Shown here: piece by piece, positions 29,144-37,772 of the stretch
Numbering within the stretch: the first letter of the stretch is position 1
Layout of the letters: every line of letters starts with the position of its first letter
The notes under the pieces: generated by a model
What the model was told of the DNA's origin: nothing
What the model saw: only the letters and a program-made list of their open reading frames with translations
The model's database searches: none
NCBI RefSeq assembly: GCF_023074175.1
Contig: NZ_JADPKS010000024.1
Location: 1-64,000 of the forward strand
Length of the DNA stretch: 64,000 bases
Source: Bradyrhizobium sp. 139
Lineage (GTDB): Bacteria; Pseudomonadota; Alphaproteobacteria; Rhizobiales; Xanthobacteraceae
Direction: 5' to 3'
Position numbers and translations under genes: made by a program

Positions 29144-31407
29144 GCTTTTTCTGCAGTCGTCCGGTGCGCCTCCCCGCTCGATATCAGAAGCACCGAGATC
29201 TTCGACTGCCGCAGCACGGCGTCGGCGACGCCGCCGAAGGAGAGATGATCGGCCTGGATGCGGTCGACGCCCATCACCACGAGATCGACGTCGGTGGTGT
29301 CGATCTCGCGGAGGATCGCCGCCTCCGGCGCCCGGTTCACGCGCAACGTGGTCGTGATATCGACATCGTAGCGGGCGGCGAGATCGCTGGCATCCTTGAG
29401 GATACCGGCTTCCTGGCTGAGCCCGCGCGATGCGCCGCGCTGCGCGCCCCTGTCCCGCGTTGTCGCCACATAGATCACCCGGAGCGAGCCTGATCCGGCC
29501 TGGGTCAGCGCGACTGCGACCTCGGCGCCGCGCCTGGAGACGCCGCTGCCGGAGACCGGCACGAGGATGTTGAGCGCATCGGGCACCGGCTGCTTCAGGT
29601 GCTTGCCCTTGGCCACGACGATCGCGAGCGGCCCCTCAAATTCGGCGACGATGTCGTCGATCTTGCGATCGAAACGGTCCTTGGCTGCCGTGACCTTGTC
29701 GACGCCGACGACGAGCAGATCAAAGCCCTTCCGCGCTTCCTCGGCGATCGTCTCGCCGAGCTCCGCGCGCCTTGCCCGGGTGACGACATCGACGCTGCCG
29801 GCATCGCGCTCGCCGTGGGCGGAAACGGTTTCGGCGGCCTTCTTCACCACGGTTTCGTGGCTCTCTTGCTCGTCGCGGCCCTTCTCCCGCTCATTGGCGC
29901 GGTTGCCGATATGCAGCACGGTGATCGGCAAGCCGCGCATGCCGGCGATCAGGCCGGCGATGTGCGCGGCGAAAGTGGCGTTGACGCTTTCGTCCACCGC
30001 CAGCAGGGGACGCTCGAGATTGGCAATGAAGCCGCGCTTCTCGAATTCTTCCCGCTCCAGCCGCTCCTTCTCCTCCTCATTCATCGGCAGCTTTGCCAGC
30101 GCCGCGCGCAGCATCGGCGGCATCGCCATCGTGGTCACGATCGCCATGGTCACGATCATCGTGAACAGGTTCTGGCTGAGCACGCCGATGGACAGGCCGA
30201 TGGTGGCGATGATCACCTCGGTCGAGCCGCGCGCGTTCATCCCGCTCGCGAGCGCAAGCGACTCCCGCGTGTTCAAGCCGCCCAAAGTGCCGCCGACGAA
30301 TGCGCCGCCGAATTTGCCGACACTGGCGATCACGACCAGCAGGCCGGTGAGCATCAGGAGATTGGGATCGCGCAGCACCGATAGATCGGCGCTGAGGCCT
30401 GCAAGGCCGAAGAACACCGGCATGAAGAAGCTCGAGATCAGGCCACGCAGGCGCTCGTCGATCTGCCTTGTCAGGATCGGGGATTCGCCGACCAGGATGC
30501 CGGCGACGAAGGCGCCGAGTACGGTGTGGACGCCAATCAGATGCGTGATCAGCGCCATGACGCACATCAGCAACAGAATGACCGTAACCACCGCCGCCGC
30601 GCTGACCAGATTGTCGTTGGCCCAGCGGATGAGCTGAGACACCAGCCGGCGGCCGATGGTGAAGCTGATGGCGAGGAAGGCGAGCGTGCCCAGCACGGCT
30701 TGCGCCACCGAGGCGATATCCAGCGTACTATGCGAGGCCAGGCTGAAGATGATCGCGATGATGATCCAGCCGATGGTGTCGTCGATGACGGCGGTCGCGA
30801 CGATGATCTGGCCGACATTGCGGCGCATGAAGTTCATCTCGCGCACCACCACCGCGACGATCTTGACCGACGAGATCGAGAGTGCCGTGCCCATGAACAG
30901 CGAGGCCACCAGCCGCGCTTGCGGATTCGGCAGCAGTGCGTCCGGCAAAAACTCGCCCAGCGCAAAGCCGCAGGCGAAGGGCACGACGATGCCGGCGATC
31001 GAGATCGCGATTGCGGCCTTACCGACCTTCCTGACCAGCTTGAGATCGGTCTCCATGCCGGTCAGCAGCAGCAGGAGAAGAATGCCGAACTGGGCGATGC
31101 CGTCGATCATCGCCTTCTGCTCGGGCGTCTTCGGGAAGATCGCGTGCTGCGCCTCCGGCCAGATCCAGCCGAACAGCGACGGTCCGAGCACGATGCCGGC
31201 GAGCAATTCACCGATCACCGAGGGTTGGCCGATCCGCTGCATGATCTCGCCGAGGCCGCGGCCGACGGCGATCAGCAGCACGATCTGCGCCACCAGGAGG
31301 AATTCCGAGGGACCGGCCGATTTGCCGCCCTCTGCGCTGGCCGCAAAGGTGGTGAGGACAAGCGCCGCGGGGACAAGGCCGACCGGTCGGAGCAGGCTCC
31401 ACCGCAT
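29140..31407 (-). CDS. CPA2 cation:proton antiporter with C-terminal universal stress domain
   Basis: A 755-residue protein. Residues 1-27 look like a cleavable or first membrane segment; 35-430 are a KefB/NapA-type antiporter with 12-13 helices (IGQPSVIGELLAGIVLGPSLFG; LLLLLTGMETDLKLV; FVAGILVGESPIL). The membrane part is followed by a cytoplasmic region with two UspA-like domains, the last at about 605-755 (NILVPVSGSGVSRRGAEVAVAL ... VDLVVMGVDRIQADHLSFGGVADAVLRQSKISVLLI, in pieces). UspA domains bind nucleotide, so transport may be gated by energy or stress state. It exchanges K+ or Na+ for H+; the ion is not readable. Confidence 0.9.
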   Translation of the reverse strand: MRWSLLRPVGLVPAALVLTTFAASAEGGKSAGPSEFLLVAQIVLLIAVGRGLGEIMQRIGQPSVIGELLAGIVLGPSLFGWIWPEAQHAIFPKTPEQKAMIDGIAQFGILLLLLLTGMETDLKLVRKVGKAAIAISIAGIVVPFACGFALGEFLPDALLPNPQARLVASLFMGTALSISSVKIVAVVVREMNFMRRNVGQIIVATAVIDDTIGWIIIAIIFSLASHSTLDIASVAQAVLGTLAFLAISFTIGRRLVSQLIRWANDNLVSAAAVVTVILLLMCVMALITHLIGVHTVLGAFVAGILVGESPILTRQIDERLRGLISSFFMPVFFGLAGLSADLSVLRDPNLLMLTGLLVVIASVGKFGGAFVGGTLGGLNTRESLALASGMNARGSTEVIIATIGLSIGVLSQNLFTMIVTMAIVTTMAMPPMLRAALAKLPMNEEEKERLEREEFEKRGFIANLERPLLAVDESVNATFAAHIAGLIAGMRGLPITVLHIGNRANEREKGRDEQESHETVVKKAAETVSAHGERDAGSVDVVTRARRAELGETIAEEARKGFDLLVVGVDKVTAAKDRFDRKIDDIVAEFEGPLAIVVAKGKHLKQPVPDALNILVPVSGSGVSRRGAEVAVALTQAGSGSLRVIYVATTRDRGAQRGASRGLSQEAGILKDASDLAARYDVDITTTLRVNRAPEAAILREIDTTDVDLVVMGVDRIQADHLSFGGVADAVLRQSKISVLLISSGEAHRTTAEKA

Positions 31408-31463
31408 GCAGGTCTCTTTCCCCCTTCACCCGCCCCGGCGAGGTGCCGGGGCCACGGGGATAG

Positions 31464-31489
31464 AACCCGCGGGAGTTGGAGCAGGTTCC
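31464..31489 (-). promoter_or_regulatory. Possible EcfG-type promoter with one mismatch, upstream of antiporter-UspA gene
   Basis: On the minus strand: GGAAC (31489-31485), 17 bases, GGTT (31467-31464), 57 bases before the ATG at 31407. The consensus is GGAAC-N16/17-CGTT, so the first base of the -10 box differs. The stress-type product makes the match more credible, but it may be chance. Confidence 0.35.
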
Positions 31490-31828
31490 AGTCGCTGGCG
31501 GTGGGGGCCAAAACAAAAAATGCGAAAACAACCCCATGCACAGTAGAGATGGCATTGAAAAAGCTTGAGAAATTTCGGTCTTGCCGAAACGGCTTGCGCC
31601 GTCGGGCAAAACACCGGCAGAATGGCATGATCGGTGGCGTGCACGAGAGTTGCGCAAGGCACCTCCTCATCCTCCGTCATTGCGGGTGGAGAGAGTGCCG
31701 ATCAGCGCAGCGCCACGTCGCGGTGCGCTGCAGAGCCGGGGCCCCATGCGACACGGCATTCGGGGCTTCTGGGTTCCGGTTCTGCGCCGCAACGCTCACG
31801 CGTTGCAGCTCGTCCGAGACACGAAAAC
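31490..31828. other. Gene-free gap with a small hairpin
   Basis: No credible gene. GCAACGC (31789-31795) and GCGTTGC (31800-31806) form a 7-bp stem with a 4-base loop, 23 bases past the MFS stop codon on the minus strand, possibly its terminator although no T run follows. Confidence 0.4.
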
Positions 31829-33001
31829 TCACGCCGCCTGCGGCGTCCTGATCTCGCGCGGCAGGATGATCGCGGCGGCGATCGCCAGCAGGCAGAGCGC
31901 GGCGAACGCATGCAGCATCGTCACGAAGCCGCCCTGCTCGTAGAGCCAGGCGACGAGGCCCACGGAGGCGCCGGCGGCGGTGAAGCCGATGAAATAGCGC
32001 ACCGCATAGGCGCGCGAGCGCCATTCCTCGCTGGTGTATTTGCCGACCATGGCGTCGTTGACCGTGACCTGCCCGAACGCGCCCATGACGATGCCGATCG
32101 AGACCAGGATCAGCGGCAGATTGGACAGGCTCGCGGCGAGATAGAGGAACGGCGCCAGCATGAACGACAGCGGCAGCGCCACCGTCTTCAGCGCGTAGCG
32201 GTCGAGCAGCCGGCCGATCGTGTATTGCGTCATCGCGCCGAACACGTAGACGCAGGCGGCGATGACGCCGAGCAGCGCCGGGCTGCTGGTGAGATCGGCG
32301 AGCCGCTCGGCGAACAGCTTTGGCAACGCCACGGTGACGGCGTTGAACGTGGTCGAAATCGCGATCACGACGATCAGCAGCGACAGGATAACGCGCCACA
32401 TGTCCTGCTTGGCCACGCGCGCCTGCGCCGCCGCCTGCCTGGAGCCCTTGCGGTCCTCATGCACGACCATCATCGCGAAGGCGATGCCGATCAGGATCGT
32501 GACAATGCCGGGAACGATGAAGGCAAAACGCCAGCCGAGATACTGGCCGATCACGCCGGTAACCAGCGCGGACGAGGCGACACCGAGATTGCCCCAGACG
32601 CCGTTCAATCCCATCTCGCGGCCGAGCTTGTCCGCGTATGACACGATCATCGCGGTGCCGACGGGATGGTAGATCGAAGCGAAGATGCCGATCGCGAACA
32701 GTGTCGCGCCGAGCTGCGCCGGGGTCTGCACGAAGCCGACCGAGATCATGGACAGGCCGATGCCGATGAGGAAGATCAGCATCATGTGGCGGCGGCTCCA
32801 GCGGTCGCCGAGCCAGCCGGTGAGCAGCGAGCCCGCACCGAAAGCGACGAAGCCGGGCGTCGCGTAGGGCAGAAGTTCCGAATAGGCCATGCCGAGTGCC
32901 GGTCCCATGATGATCACCGCGGCGGCGAAGATCAGCATCGCATAATGGTCGATGAAATGGCCTGCATTGACAAAACTGATCACCCGGCTGGGACTGTTCA
33001 T
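31829..33001 (-). CDS. Major facilitator superfamily transporter
   Basis: A 390-residue inner-membrane protein with 12 predicted helices. The MFS motif between helices 2 and 3 reads GWLGDRWSRRHMM; a second copy after helix 8 reads IGRLLDRYALKTV. The segment HPVGTAMIVSYADKLGREMGLNGVWGNLG after helix 4 is typical of the FSR/CynX-like group. AGGAGAGGA precedes the start at 33001. Divergent from an AraC regulator 60 bases away. That arrangement usually means the regulator controls the transporter. Substrate unknown. Confidence 0.9.
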   Translation of the reverse strand: MNSPSRVISFVNAGHFIDHYAMLIFAAAVIIMGPALGMAYSELLPYATPGFVAFGAGSLLTGWLGDRWSRRHMMLIFLIGIGLSMISVGFVQTPAQLGATLFAIGIFASIYHPVGTAMIVSYADKLGREMGLNGVWGNLGVASSALVTGVIGQYLGWRFAFIVPGIVTILIGIAFAMMVVHEDRKGSRQAAAQARVAKQDMWRVILSLLIVVIAISTTFNAVTVALPKLFAERLADLTSSPALLGVIAACVYVFGAMTQYTIGRLLDRYALKTVALPLSFMLAPFLYLAASLSNLPLILVSIGIVMGAFGQVTVNDAMVGKYTSEEWRSRAYAVRYFIGFTAAGASVGLVAWLYEQGGFVTMLHAFAALCLLAIAAAIILPREIRTPQAA

Positions 33002-33032
33002 ACGAATCCTCTCCTGCTCCGAAATGAGTTAT

Positions 33033-33045
33033 ATGTCCTGGACAT
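33033..33045. promoter_or_regulatory. Perfect 13-bp palindrome between MFS and AraC genes
   Basis: ATGTCC-T-GGACAT, six-base arms around one base, midway in the 59-base divergent gap. The position fits an operator that would control both genes. Confidence 0.5.
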
Positions 33046-33060
33046 GACGGGATGCTGCCA

Positions 33061-33858
33061 ATGACTGTCGTCGAAACGCCAATCCGGGACGTTCAGGGAA
33101 ACCACCGCTCGACCGCGGGCGTGCACCTGGTCGCGCGCGACTATCCCAGGGGCCTGCGGCTCGACCCGCACATGCACCGGGAGGCGCAGCTGGTCTATGC
33201 CGCGAAGGGTACGATGCAGGTGACCACGCCGAAGGGCCGTTGGCTGGTGCCGCCGGACCGCGCCGTCTGGGTGCCTGCCCACCTCGAGCACGCCATCGAC
33301 GTGCTCGCCGACATCGAGATGCGCACGCTGTATTTCGACCTGCCCTGGCTCAAGCGCGAAAAGCGCTATGAAGGATTGACCAAGGAATTCGTTGTGCGGG
33401 TGTCGCCGCTGCTCAATCAGGCGATCCTTGCGCTGTTCGACGCGCGGAATACGGAAGAGCGCACCGAGCTGCTGGTCCGTCTGGTGATGCTGGAATTGCA
33501 CCAGGCCGAGGATTCTGCGACCTTCGTGCCGCTGCCGCGCGAGCCGCGCTGCCGGCGCGCTGCCATGATCGTGCTCGACGATCCCACCGGCCTGCATGAC
33601 GTCGACACGCTGGCGCGCGAGGTCGGAACCTCCGCGCGCACGCTGTCGCGGCTGTTCTCGATGCAGACGCAATTGAGCTTCAAGAGCTGGTGCCAGCGCG
33701 CCCGCATCGCATCCGCGATCCAGCTTCTGTCGACGGATACAAACGTGTCCGTGAAGCAGCTCGCGACGCAGCTCGGTTATGCCAGCGTGCCGGCGTTCTC
33801 GGCCGCGTTTCGTCAGGTGACGGGGCGGACGCCGACGGAGTTTGCGCGGAAGGGGTAA
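33061..33858 (+). CDS. AraC-family transcriptional regulator with cupin-like sensor domain
   Basis: A protein of about 265 residues. The N-terminal half has an arabinose-binding/cupin-type fold (HMHREAQLVYAAKGTMQVTTPKGRWLVPPDRAVWVPAHLEHAI). The C-terminal 100 residues hold two helix-turn-helix units (LHDVDTLAREVGTSARTLSRLFSMQTQLSFKSW; NVSVKQLATQLGYASVPAFSAAFRQVTGRTPTEF). I chose ATG 33061 after ACGGGA; ATG 33052, three codons earlier, is possible. Members of this subgroup often repress or activate the divergent MFS efflux gene. Confidence 0.9.
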   Translation: MTVVETPIRDVQGNHRSTAGVHLVARDYPRGLRLDPHMHREAQLVYAAKGTMQVTTPKGRWLVPPDRAVWVPAHLEHAIDVLADIEMRTLYFDLPWLKREKRYEGLTKEFVVRVSPLLNQAILALFDARNTEERTELLVRLVMLELHQAEDSATFVPLPREPRCRRAAMIVLDDPTGLHDVDTLAREVGTSARTLSRLFSMQTQLSFKSWCQRARIASAIQLLSTDTNVSVKQLATQLGYASVPAFSAAFRQVTGRTPTEFARKG

Positions 33859-33923
33859 CTCCACATTCGCTGTCATTGCCCGCTTCGCGAGTGGGCAATC
33901 GCATATGAACATTCACAAGAGGT

Positions 33924-34011
33924 CGTCATGCCCGGGCTTGTCCCGGGCATCCACGTTCTCTGGGGCGGCCAGAGAAGGTCGTGGATGGCCGGGACAAGCC
34001 CGGCCATGACG
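33924..34011. repeat. Inverted repeat (CCCGGGCTTGTCCCGGGCAT family)
   Basis: Arms at 33924-33954 and 33981-34011 pair over most of 31 positions around a short loop that itself pairs in part (TTCTCTGG with CCAGAGAA). It fills the middle of the 343-base gap 33859-34201. The remainder up to the malonyl-CoA decarboxylase start holds nothing else I can identify. Confidence 0.8.
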
Positions 34012-34201
34012 ATGCGGATGCTGCAGCACCCCAAACTCTCATGCGCAATTGCCCCGCCCTCGCAGGGCAGGCATGACAGCGTAACTCAGGGCGCACGGCA
34101 TAGCTAAAGTTGCCAAATTCTTGCGCTTGATTGTGATCGGCTTCCGCCTAAATGCCGTGTAAGCTTCCCCGCATCGCACACACCGGGATCGAAAAGCCCA
34201 G

Positions 34202-35554
34202 ATGGCCAATGCCTATTTCTCCGACCTGCTCGCCACCATCTCCGAGCGCGGCCGCACGCTGCTGCGCCGCAGGGATTCCGCTGATACCAGGCAGGATGCC
34301 GACGGGCTGATCGAGCTCTGCGGCGCCTTGTTGTCGGGCCGTGGCGAAGCTTCGGGCACCGCCATGGCGCGTGAGGTGCTCGATATCTACCAGGAGTTGG
34401 ATGCGGCGGGACGCCGCGCTTTCTTCGAAGCGCTGGTGCGCGATTTCGGTCCCGATCGGGAACGCCTGTCCAAGGCGATCGAAACATGGCGCGCCAAGCC
34501 CAGTGACGAGGACGCAAGTTCCCTGCACTTTGCCTCCGAGCCGCGCCGGCAGGAGCTGATCCGCCGTCTCAACCGCGCCCCGGGCGGCACCGGCGATCTC
34601 GTCAACATGCGCGCCGATCTGCTTGGCATGATGAACGGTCACACCGATCTCGCCGCGCTCGACCGCGACGTCTCGCATCTTCTCTCTTCGTGGTTCAACA
34701 GGGGGTTTCTCGTGCTGCGCCGGATTGACTGGTCGACCCCGGCCAACATCCTCGAAAAGATCATCCGTTACGAAGCCGTGCACGAGATCAGCGACTGGGA
34801 CGATCTGCGCCGCCGCATCGATCCCGTTGACCGCCGCTGCTACGCCTTTTTCCATCCCGCGATGGTCGACGAGCCCCTGATCTTCGTCGAGGTGGCGCTG
34901 ACCGAGACAATCCCCGGCGCGATCGCGCCGCTGCTCGCTGTGGATCGCCAGCATCTGGCGATCGCGCGCGCCCGCACCGCCGTGTTCTATTCGATCTCCA
35001 ACACCCAGCGCGGTCTCGGCGGCATCTCCTTCGGCAGCTTCCTGATCAAGCAGGTGGTCGAGGAGCTGCGCCGCGAATTGCCGAAACTCGACAATTTCGT
35101 GACGCTGTCGCCGGTACCCGGCTTCATGCCGTGGATCAAGCAGGACAAGGACCTGCCGCTGTCGGACGAGGACCGCGAGCTAGTCAAGCGTCTCGACGAT
35201 CCGAAATGGTTCGAAGATGCAGAGACGACCGCGCAGCTGCGCGCCGTGGTCGAACCGCTCGCCGCGCATTACTTCCTGAAGGCGCGTACGCCGAAGGGGC
35301 GCCTGATCGACTCCGTCGCCCGCTTCCATCTCGGCAACGGCGCCCGGCTCGAGCGCATCAACTGGCTCGGCGACCTCTCCCCGAAAGGCGTGCGGGAGTC
35401 GGCCGGCGTCATGGTCAACTATCTCTACCGCCTCGAGGACATCGAGAAGAACCACGAGGCCTACGCCAATGACGGCGAGGTCGTGGCCTCCAGCGCGGTG
35501 AAGAAGCTGCTGAGGGGCGAGGGACGAAGGCTGCTGGATATGCGGTTGTCGTAA
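34202..35554 (+). CDS. matA: Malonyl-CoA decarboxylase
   Basis: A 450-residue enzyme that converts malonyl-CoA to acetyl-CoA and CO2. In Rhizobium the orthologous gene of the malonate pathway is matA. The N-terminal helical bundle (LVNMRADLLGMMN, GFLVLRRIDWSTPANILEKIIRYEAVHEI) and the GNAT-fold catalytic half (RCYAFFHPAMVDEPLIFVEVALT; SISNTQRGLGGISFGSFLIKQVVEEL) are both present. The late motif FHLGNGARLERINWLGD carries the catalytic His. No matB or matC lies adjacent, so the symbol reflects homology only. It stands alone between repeats. Confidence 0.93.
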   Translation: MANAYFSDLLATISERGRTLLRRRDSADTRQDADGLIELCGALLSGRGEASGTAMAREVLDIYQELDAAGRRAFFEALVRDFGPDRERLSKAIETWRAKPSDEDASSLHFASEPRRQELIRRLNRAPGGTGDLVNMRADLLGMMNGHTDLAALDRDVSHLLSSWFNRGFLVLRRIDWSTPANILEKIIRYEAVHEISDWDDLRRRIDPVDRRCYAFFHPAMVDEPLIFVEVALTETIPGAIAPLLAVDRQHLAIARARTAVFYSISNTQRGLGGISFGSFLIKQVVEELRRELPKLDNFVTLSPVPGFMPWIKQDKDLPLSDEDRELVKRLDDPKWFEDAETTAQLRAVVEPLAAHYFLKARTPKGRLIDSVARFHLGNGARLERINWLGDLSPKGVRESAGVMVNYLYRLEDIEKNHEAYANDGEVVASSAVKKLLRGEGRRLLDMRLS

Positions 35555-35581
35555 GGGACAGCCGGCTCGCCGCCACATCGT

Positions 35582-35660
35582 CGTCGCGAGCGAAGCGACG
35601 CAATCCAGTCGGCCTCCGCGGAAAGATTCTGGATTGCTTCGCTGCGCCCGCAATGGCGAC
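35582..35660. repeat. Palindromic repeat (GCGAGCGAAGCG...CAATCC family)
   Basis: The left arm starts at 35582 (CGTCGCGAGCGAAGCGACGC, then AATCCAG) and the right arm starts near 35629 (CTGGATTGCTTCGCTGCGCC). It is a shorter, diverged copy of the element at 2404-2580. Confidence 0.75.
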
Positions 35661-35705
35661 GCCTCGCAATGGCGGAGTGTGTGGCGCGGACTTCGCGCCC
35701 CAGCA

Positions 35706-36875
35706 CTACTCCGCCAGCGCCTTCATTTCCTTGTAGAGATCCGACTTGCCCTCGAAGCCGATGCCGGGAAGGTCCGGCATGGTGATGTGGCCGTTCTCGA
35801 CGCGGACGCCGTCGGGGAAGCCGCCGTAGGGCTGGAACAGGTCGGGGTAGCTCTCGTTGCCGCCGAGGCCGAGGCCGGCGGCGATGTTGAGTGACATCTG
35901 GTGGCCGCCATGCGGGATGCAGCGGCTCGGTGACCAGCCGTAGGTCTTCAGCACGTCCAGCGTGCGCTGGTACTCGCACAGGCCATAGGACAGCGCGCAG
36001 TCGAATTGCAGCCAGTCGCGGTCCGGGCGCATGCCGCCGTAGCGGATCAGATTGCGTGCATCCTGGTGGCTGAACAGGTTTTCGCCGGTTGCCATCGAGC
36101 CTGGATAAAATTCGGCGAGCGCGGCTTGCAGTGCGTAGTCAAGGGGATCGCCGACCTCCTCGTACCAGAACAGCGGGTAGTCGCGCAGCATTTTTGCGTA
36201 GGCGATTCCGGTTTCGAGATCGAAGCGGCCATTGGCGTCGACCGCGAGCTGCGCTTCCTTGCCGATCTCCTTCAGCACCGCCTCGATGCGCGTGCGGTCG
36301 TCCTCGATCGGCGCGCCGCCGATCTTCATCTTGACGACGTTGTAGCCGCGATCGAGATAGCCGCGCATCTCGCCGCGCAGCATCGAGAGATCCTTGCCGG
36401 GATAGTAGTAGCCGCCGGCGGCGTAGACGAAGACGCGCGGGTTGGCGGTCAGCCCGTGACGCTCGGCGAGCAGGCGAAACAGCGGCTTGCCGGCGATCTT
36501 CGCCACCGCATCCCACACCGCCATGTCGATGGTGCCGACCGCGACCGAGCGCTCGCCATGGCCGCCCGGCTTCTCGTTGGTCATCATCGCGGCCCAGACC
36601 TTGTCGGGGTCGAGATTGTCACCAGCCGCATCGAGCAGCGACGTCGGGTCGGCTTCCAGGATGCGCGAGGCAAAGCGCTCGCGGATCAGGCCGCCCTGGC
36701 CGTAGCGGCCGTTGGAATTGAAGCCGTAACCGACCACGCGCCTGCCGTCGCGCACCACATCGGTGATGACGGCAACGAGGCTCGTCGTCATCTTGGTGAA
36801 ATCGATATAGGCGTTGCGGATCGGCGAAGAGATCGGTTTTGTCACTTCGCGGACGTCGACGATGCGGACGGACAT
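35706..36875 (-). CDS. tarD: D(-)-tartrate dehydratase, enolase superfamily
   Basis: A 389-residue mandelate-racemase-group enzyme that dehydrates D-tartrate to oxaloacetate. Every diagnostic residue of the characterised Bradyrhizobium japonicum enzyme is at the same number: K184 (VVKMKIGG), metal ligands D213 (AVDANG), E239 (WYEEV) and E265 (TGENL), and H322 (IPHGGHQ). The total length is also the same as I remember it. ATG 36875 is the start that gives this numbering. The gene is alone between two palindromic repeats, with no tartrate transporter beside it. Confidence 0.95.
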   Translation of the reverse strand: MSVRIVDVREVTKPISSPIRNAYIDFTKMTTSLVAVITDVVRDGRRVVGYGFNSNGRYGQGGLIRERFASRILEADPTSLLDAAGDNLDPDKVWAAMMTNEKPGGHGERSVAVGTIDMAVWDAVAKIAGKPLFRLLAERHGLTANPRVFVYAAGGYYYPGKDLSMLRGEMRGYLDRGYNVVKMKIGGAPIEDDRTRIEAVLKEIGKEAQLAVDANGRFDLETGIAYAKMLRDYPLFWYEEVGDPLDYALQAALAEFYPGSMATGENLFSHQDARNLIRYGGMRPDRDWLQFDCALSYGLCEYQRTLDVLKTYGWSPSRCIPHGGHQMSLNIAAGLGLGGNESYPDLFQPYGGFPDGVRVENGHITMPDLPGIGFEGKSDLYKEMKALAE

Positions 36876-36895
36876 ATGGTTTGGCCTTTTGCTTT

Positions 36896-37020
36896 CGTCA
36901 TTGCGAGGAGCGAAGCGACGAAGCAATCCAGACTGTCACCGCGGAAAGATTCTGGATTGCTTCGCTTCGCCGCTTCACTCGCAATGACGAAGAGAGAGTG
37001 CAGGCTCCTCGCAATGACGA
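36896..37020. repeat. Palindromic repeat with a partial second copy
   Basis: The left arm (36896-36934) and right arm (about 36951-36990) are imperfect complements of the GCGAGCGAAGCG...CAATCCAG type. A further truncated right end (CTCCTCGCAATGACGA) follows at 37004-37020, as if two copies had recombined. Confidence 0.75.
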
Positions 37021-37039
37021 GGAGAGAAAGTGCGATGCG

Positions 37040-37297
37040 CTATTTCTTATCCCTGAAATACGGCTCGACCGGCCCATGCACCTTGATCGTCAGCGGGTTG
37101 CCGTGGCGGTCCTTGGCATTGCCGGCGGTGACGCGGACCCAGCCTTCGCTGATGCAGTATTCCTCGACATTGGTCTTCTCGACGCCCTTGAAGCGGATGC
37201 CGACGTCCCGCGCCAGGATATCCGCGTTGTAATAGGGGCTGTTCGGATCGACCGAGAGGCGGTCCGGGAATTCGTCGCTCATGATTGTCTCGCTCAT
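37040..37297 (-). CDS. DUF3297 family protein
   Basis: A small protein of 85 residues with the whole conserved domain (PDRLSVDPNSPYYNADILARDVGIRFKG; EKTNVEEYCISEGWVRVTAGNAKDR). Function is unknown in all members I recall. The ATG at 37297 overlaps the stop of the glutathione peroxidase gene as ATGA; an ATG five codons later (37282) is the alternative. Coupling to a peroxidase suggests, weakly, an oxidative-stress connection. Confidence 0.85.
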   Translation of the reverse strand: MSETIMSDEFPDRLSVDPNSPYYNADILARDVGIRFKGVEKTNVEEYCISEGWVRVTAGNAKDRHGNPLTIKVHGPVEPYFRDKK

Positions 37298-37770
37298 AAA
37301 AGGGTCTCGATTTGCTGCCGCAATCCTTCGGGCCGCGCGGTCGGCGCATAGCGCGCGATCACCTTGCCGGCGCGATCGACCAGGAATTTGGTGAAATTCC
37401 ATTTGATGGAGGCGCCCAGCAGTCCGGATTGCTGGCGTTTCAGGTACTCGTACAACGGATGTGCGTTGCTGCCGTTGACCTCGATTTTCTCGAACAGCGG
37501 GAAGGTGACGTCGTAATTGGTCGAGCAGAACGCCTGGATCTCGCTGGCCTGCCCCGGCTCCTGCGCGCCGAACTGGTTGCAGGGAAAGCCGAGCACGGAG
37601 AAACCGCGCGGATTGAGATCGCGATAGAGGTCCTCAAGGCCGCGATATTGCGGCGTGAAGCCGCATTTGCTCGCGGTGTTGACGATCAGCAGCACCTGCC
37701 CTTCGAAACGGCGCAGGGCGACCTCCTCGCCGAGCAGCGAGTTGGCCTTGAAATCGTAGATCACCGACAT
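37294..37770 (-). CDS. Glutathione peroxidase family protein
   Basis: A 158-residue thioredoxin-fold peroxidase of the BtuE/Gpx type. The peroxidatic cysteine is C36 (NTASKCGFTPQY), a Cys rather than selenocysteine form. The second element FPCNQFGAQEPG and the Trp motif KWNFTKFLVDRAG complete the catalytic set. The physiological reductant may be thioredoxin rather than glutathione, as known for many bacterial members. It follows the amidase gene with two bases between and overlaps the DUF3297 gene, so three genes form one leftward operon. Confidence 0.93.
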   Translation of the reverse strand: MSVIYDFKANSLLGEEVALRRFEGQVLLIVNTASKCGFTPQYRGLEDLYRDLNPRGFSVLGFPCNQFGAQEPGQASEIQAFCSTNYDVTFPLFEKIEVNGSNAHPLYEYLKRQQSGLLGASIKWNFTKFLVDRAGKVIARYAPTARPEGLRQQIETLL

Positions 37771-37772
37771 CG

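Noticed and set aside
31269..31680. Several overlapping short minus-strand frames upstream of the antiporter gene.
   Set aside because: They contradict one another in frame, partly overlap the antiporter 5' end, and lack ribosome sites.
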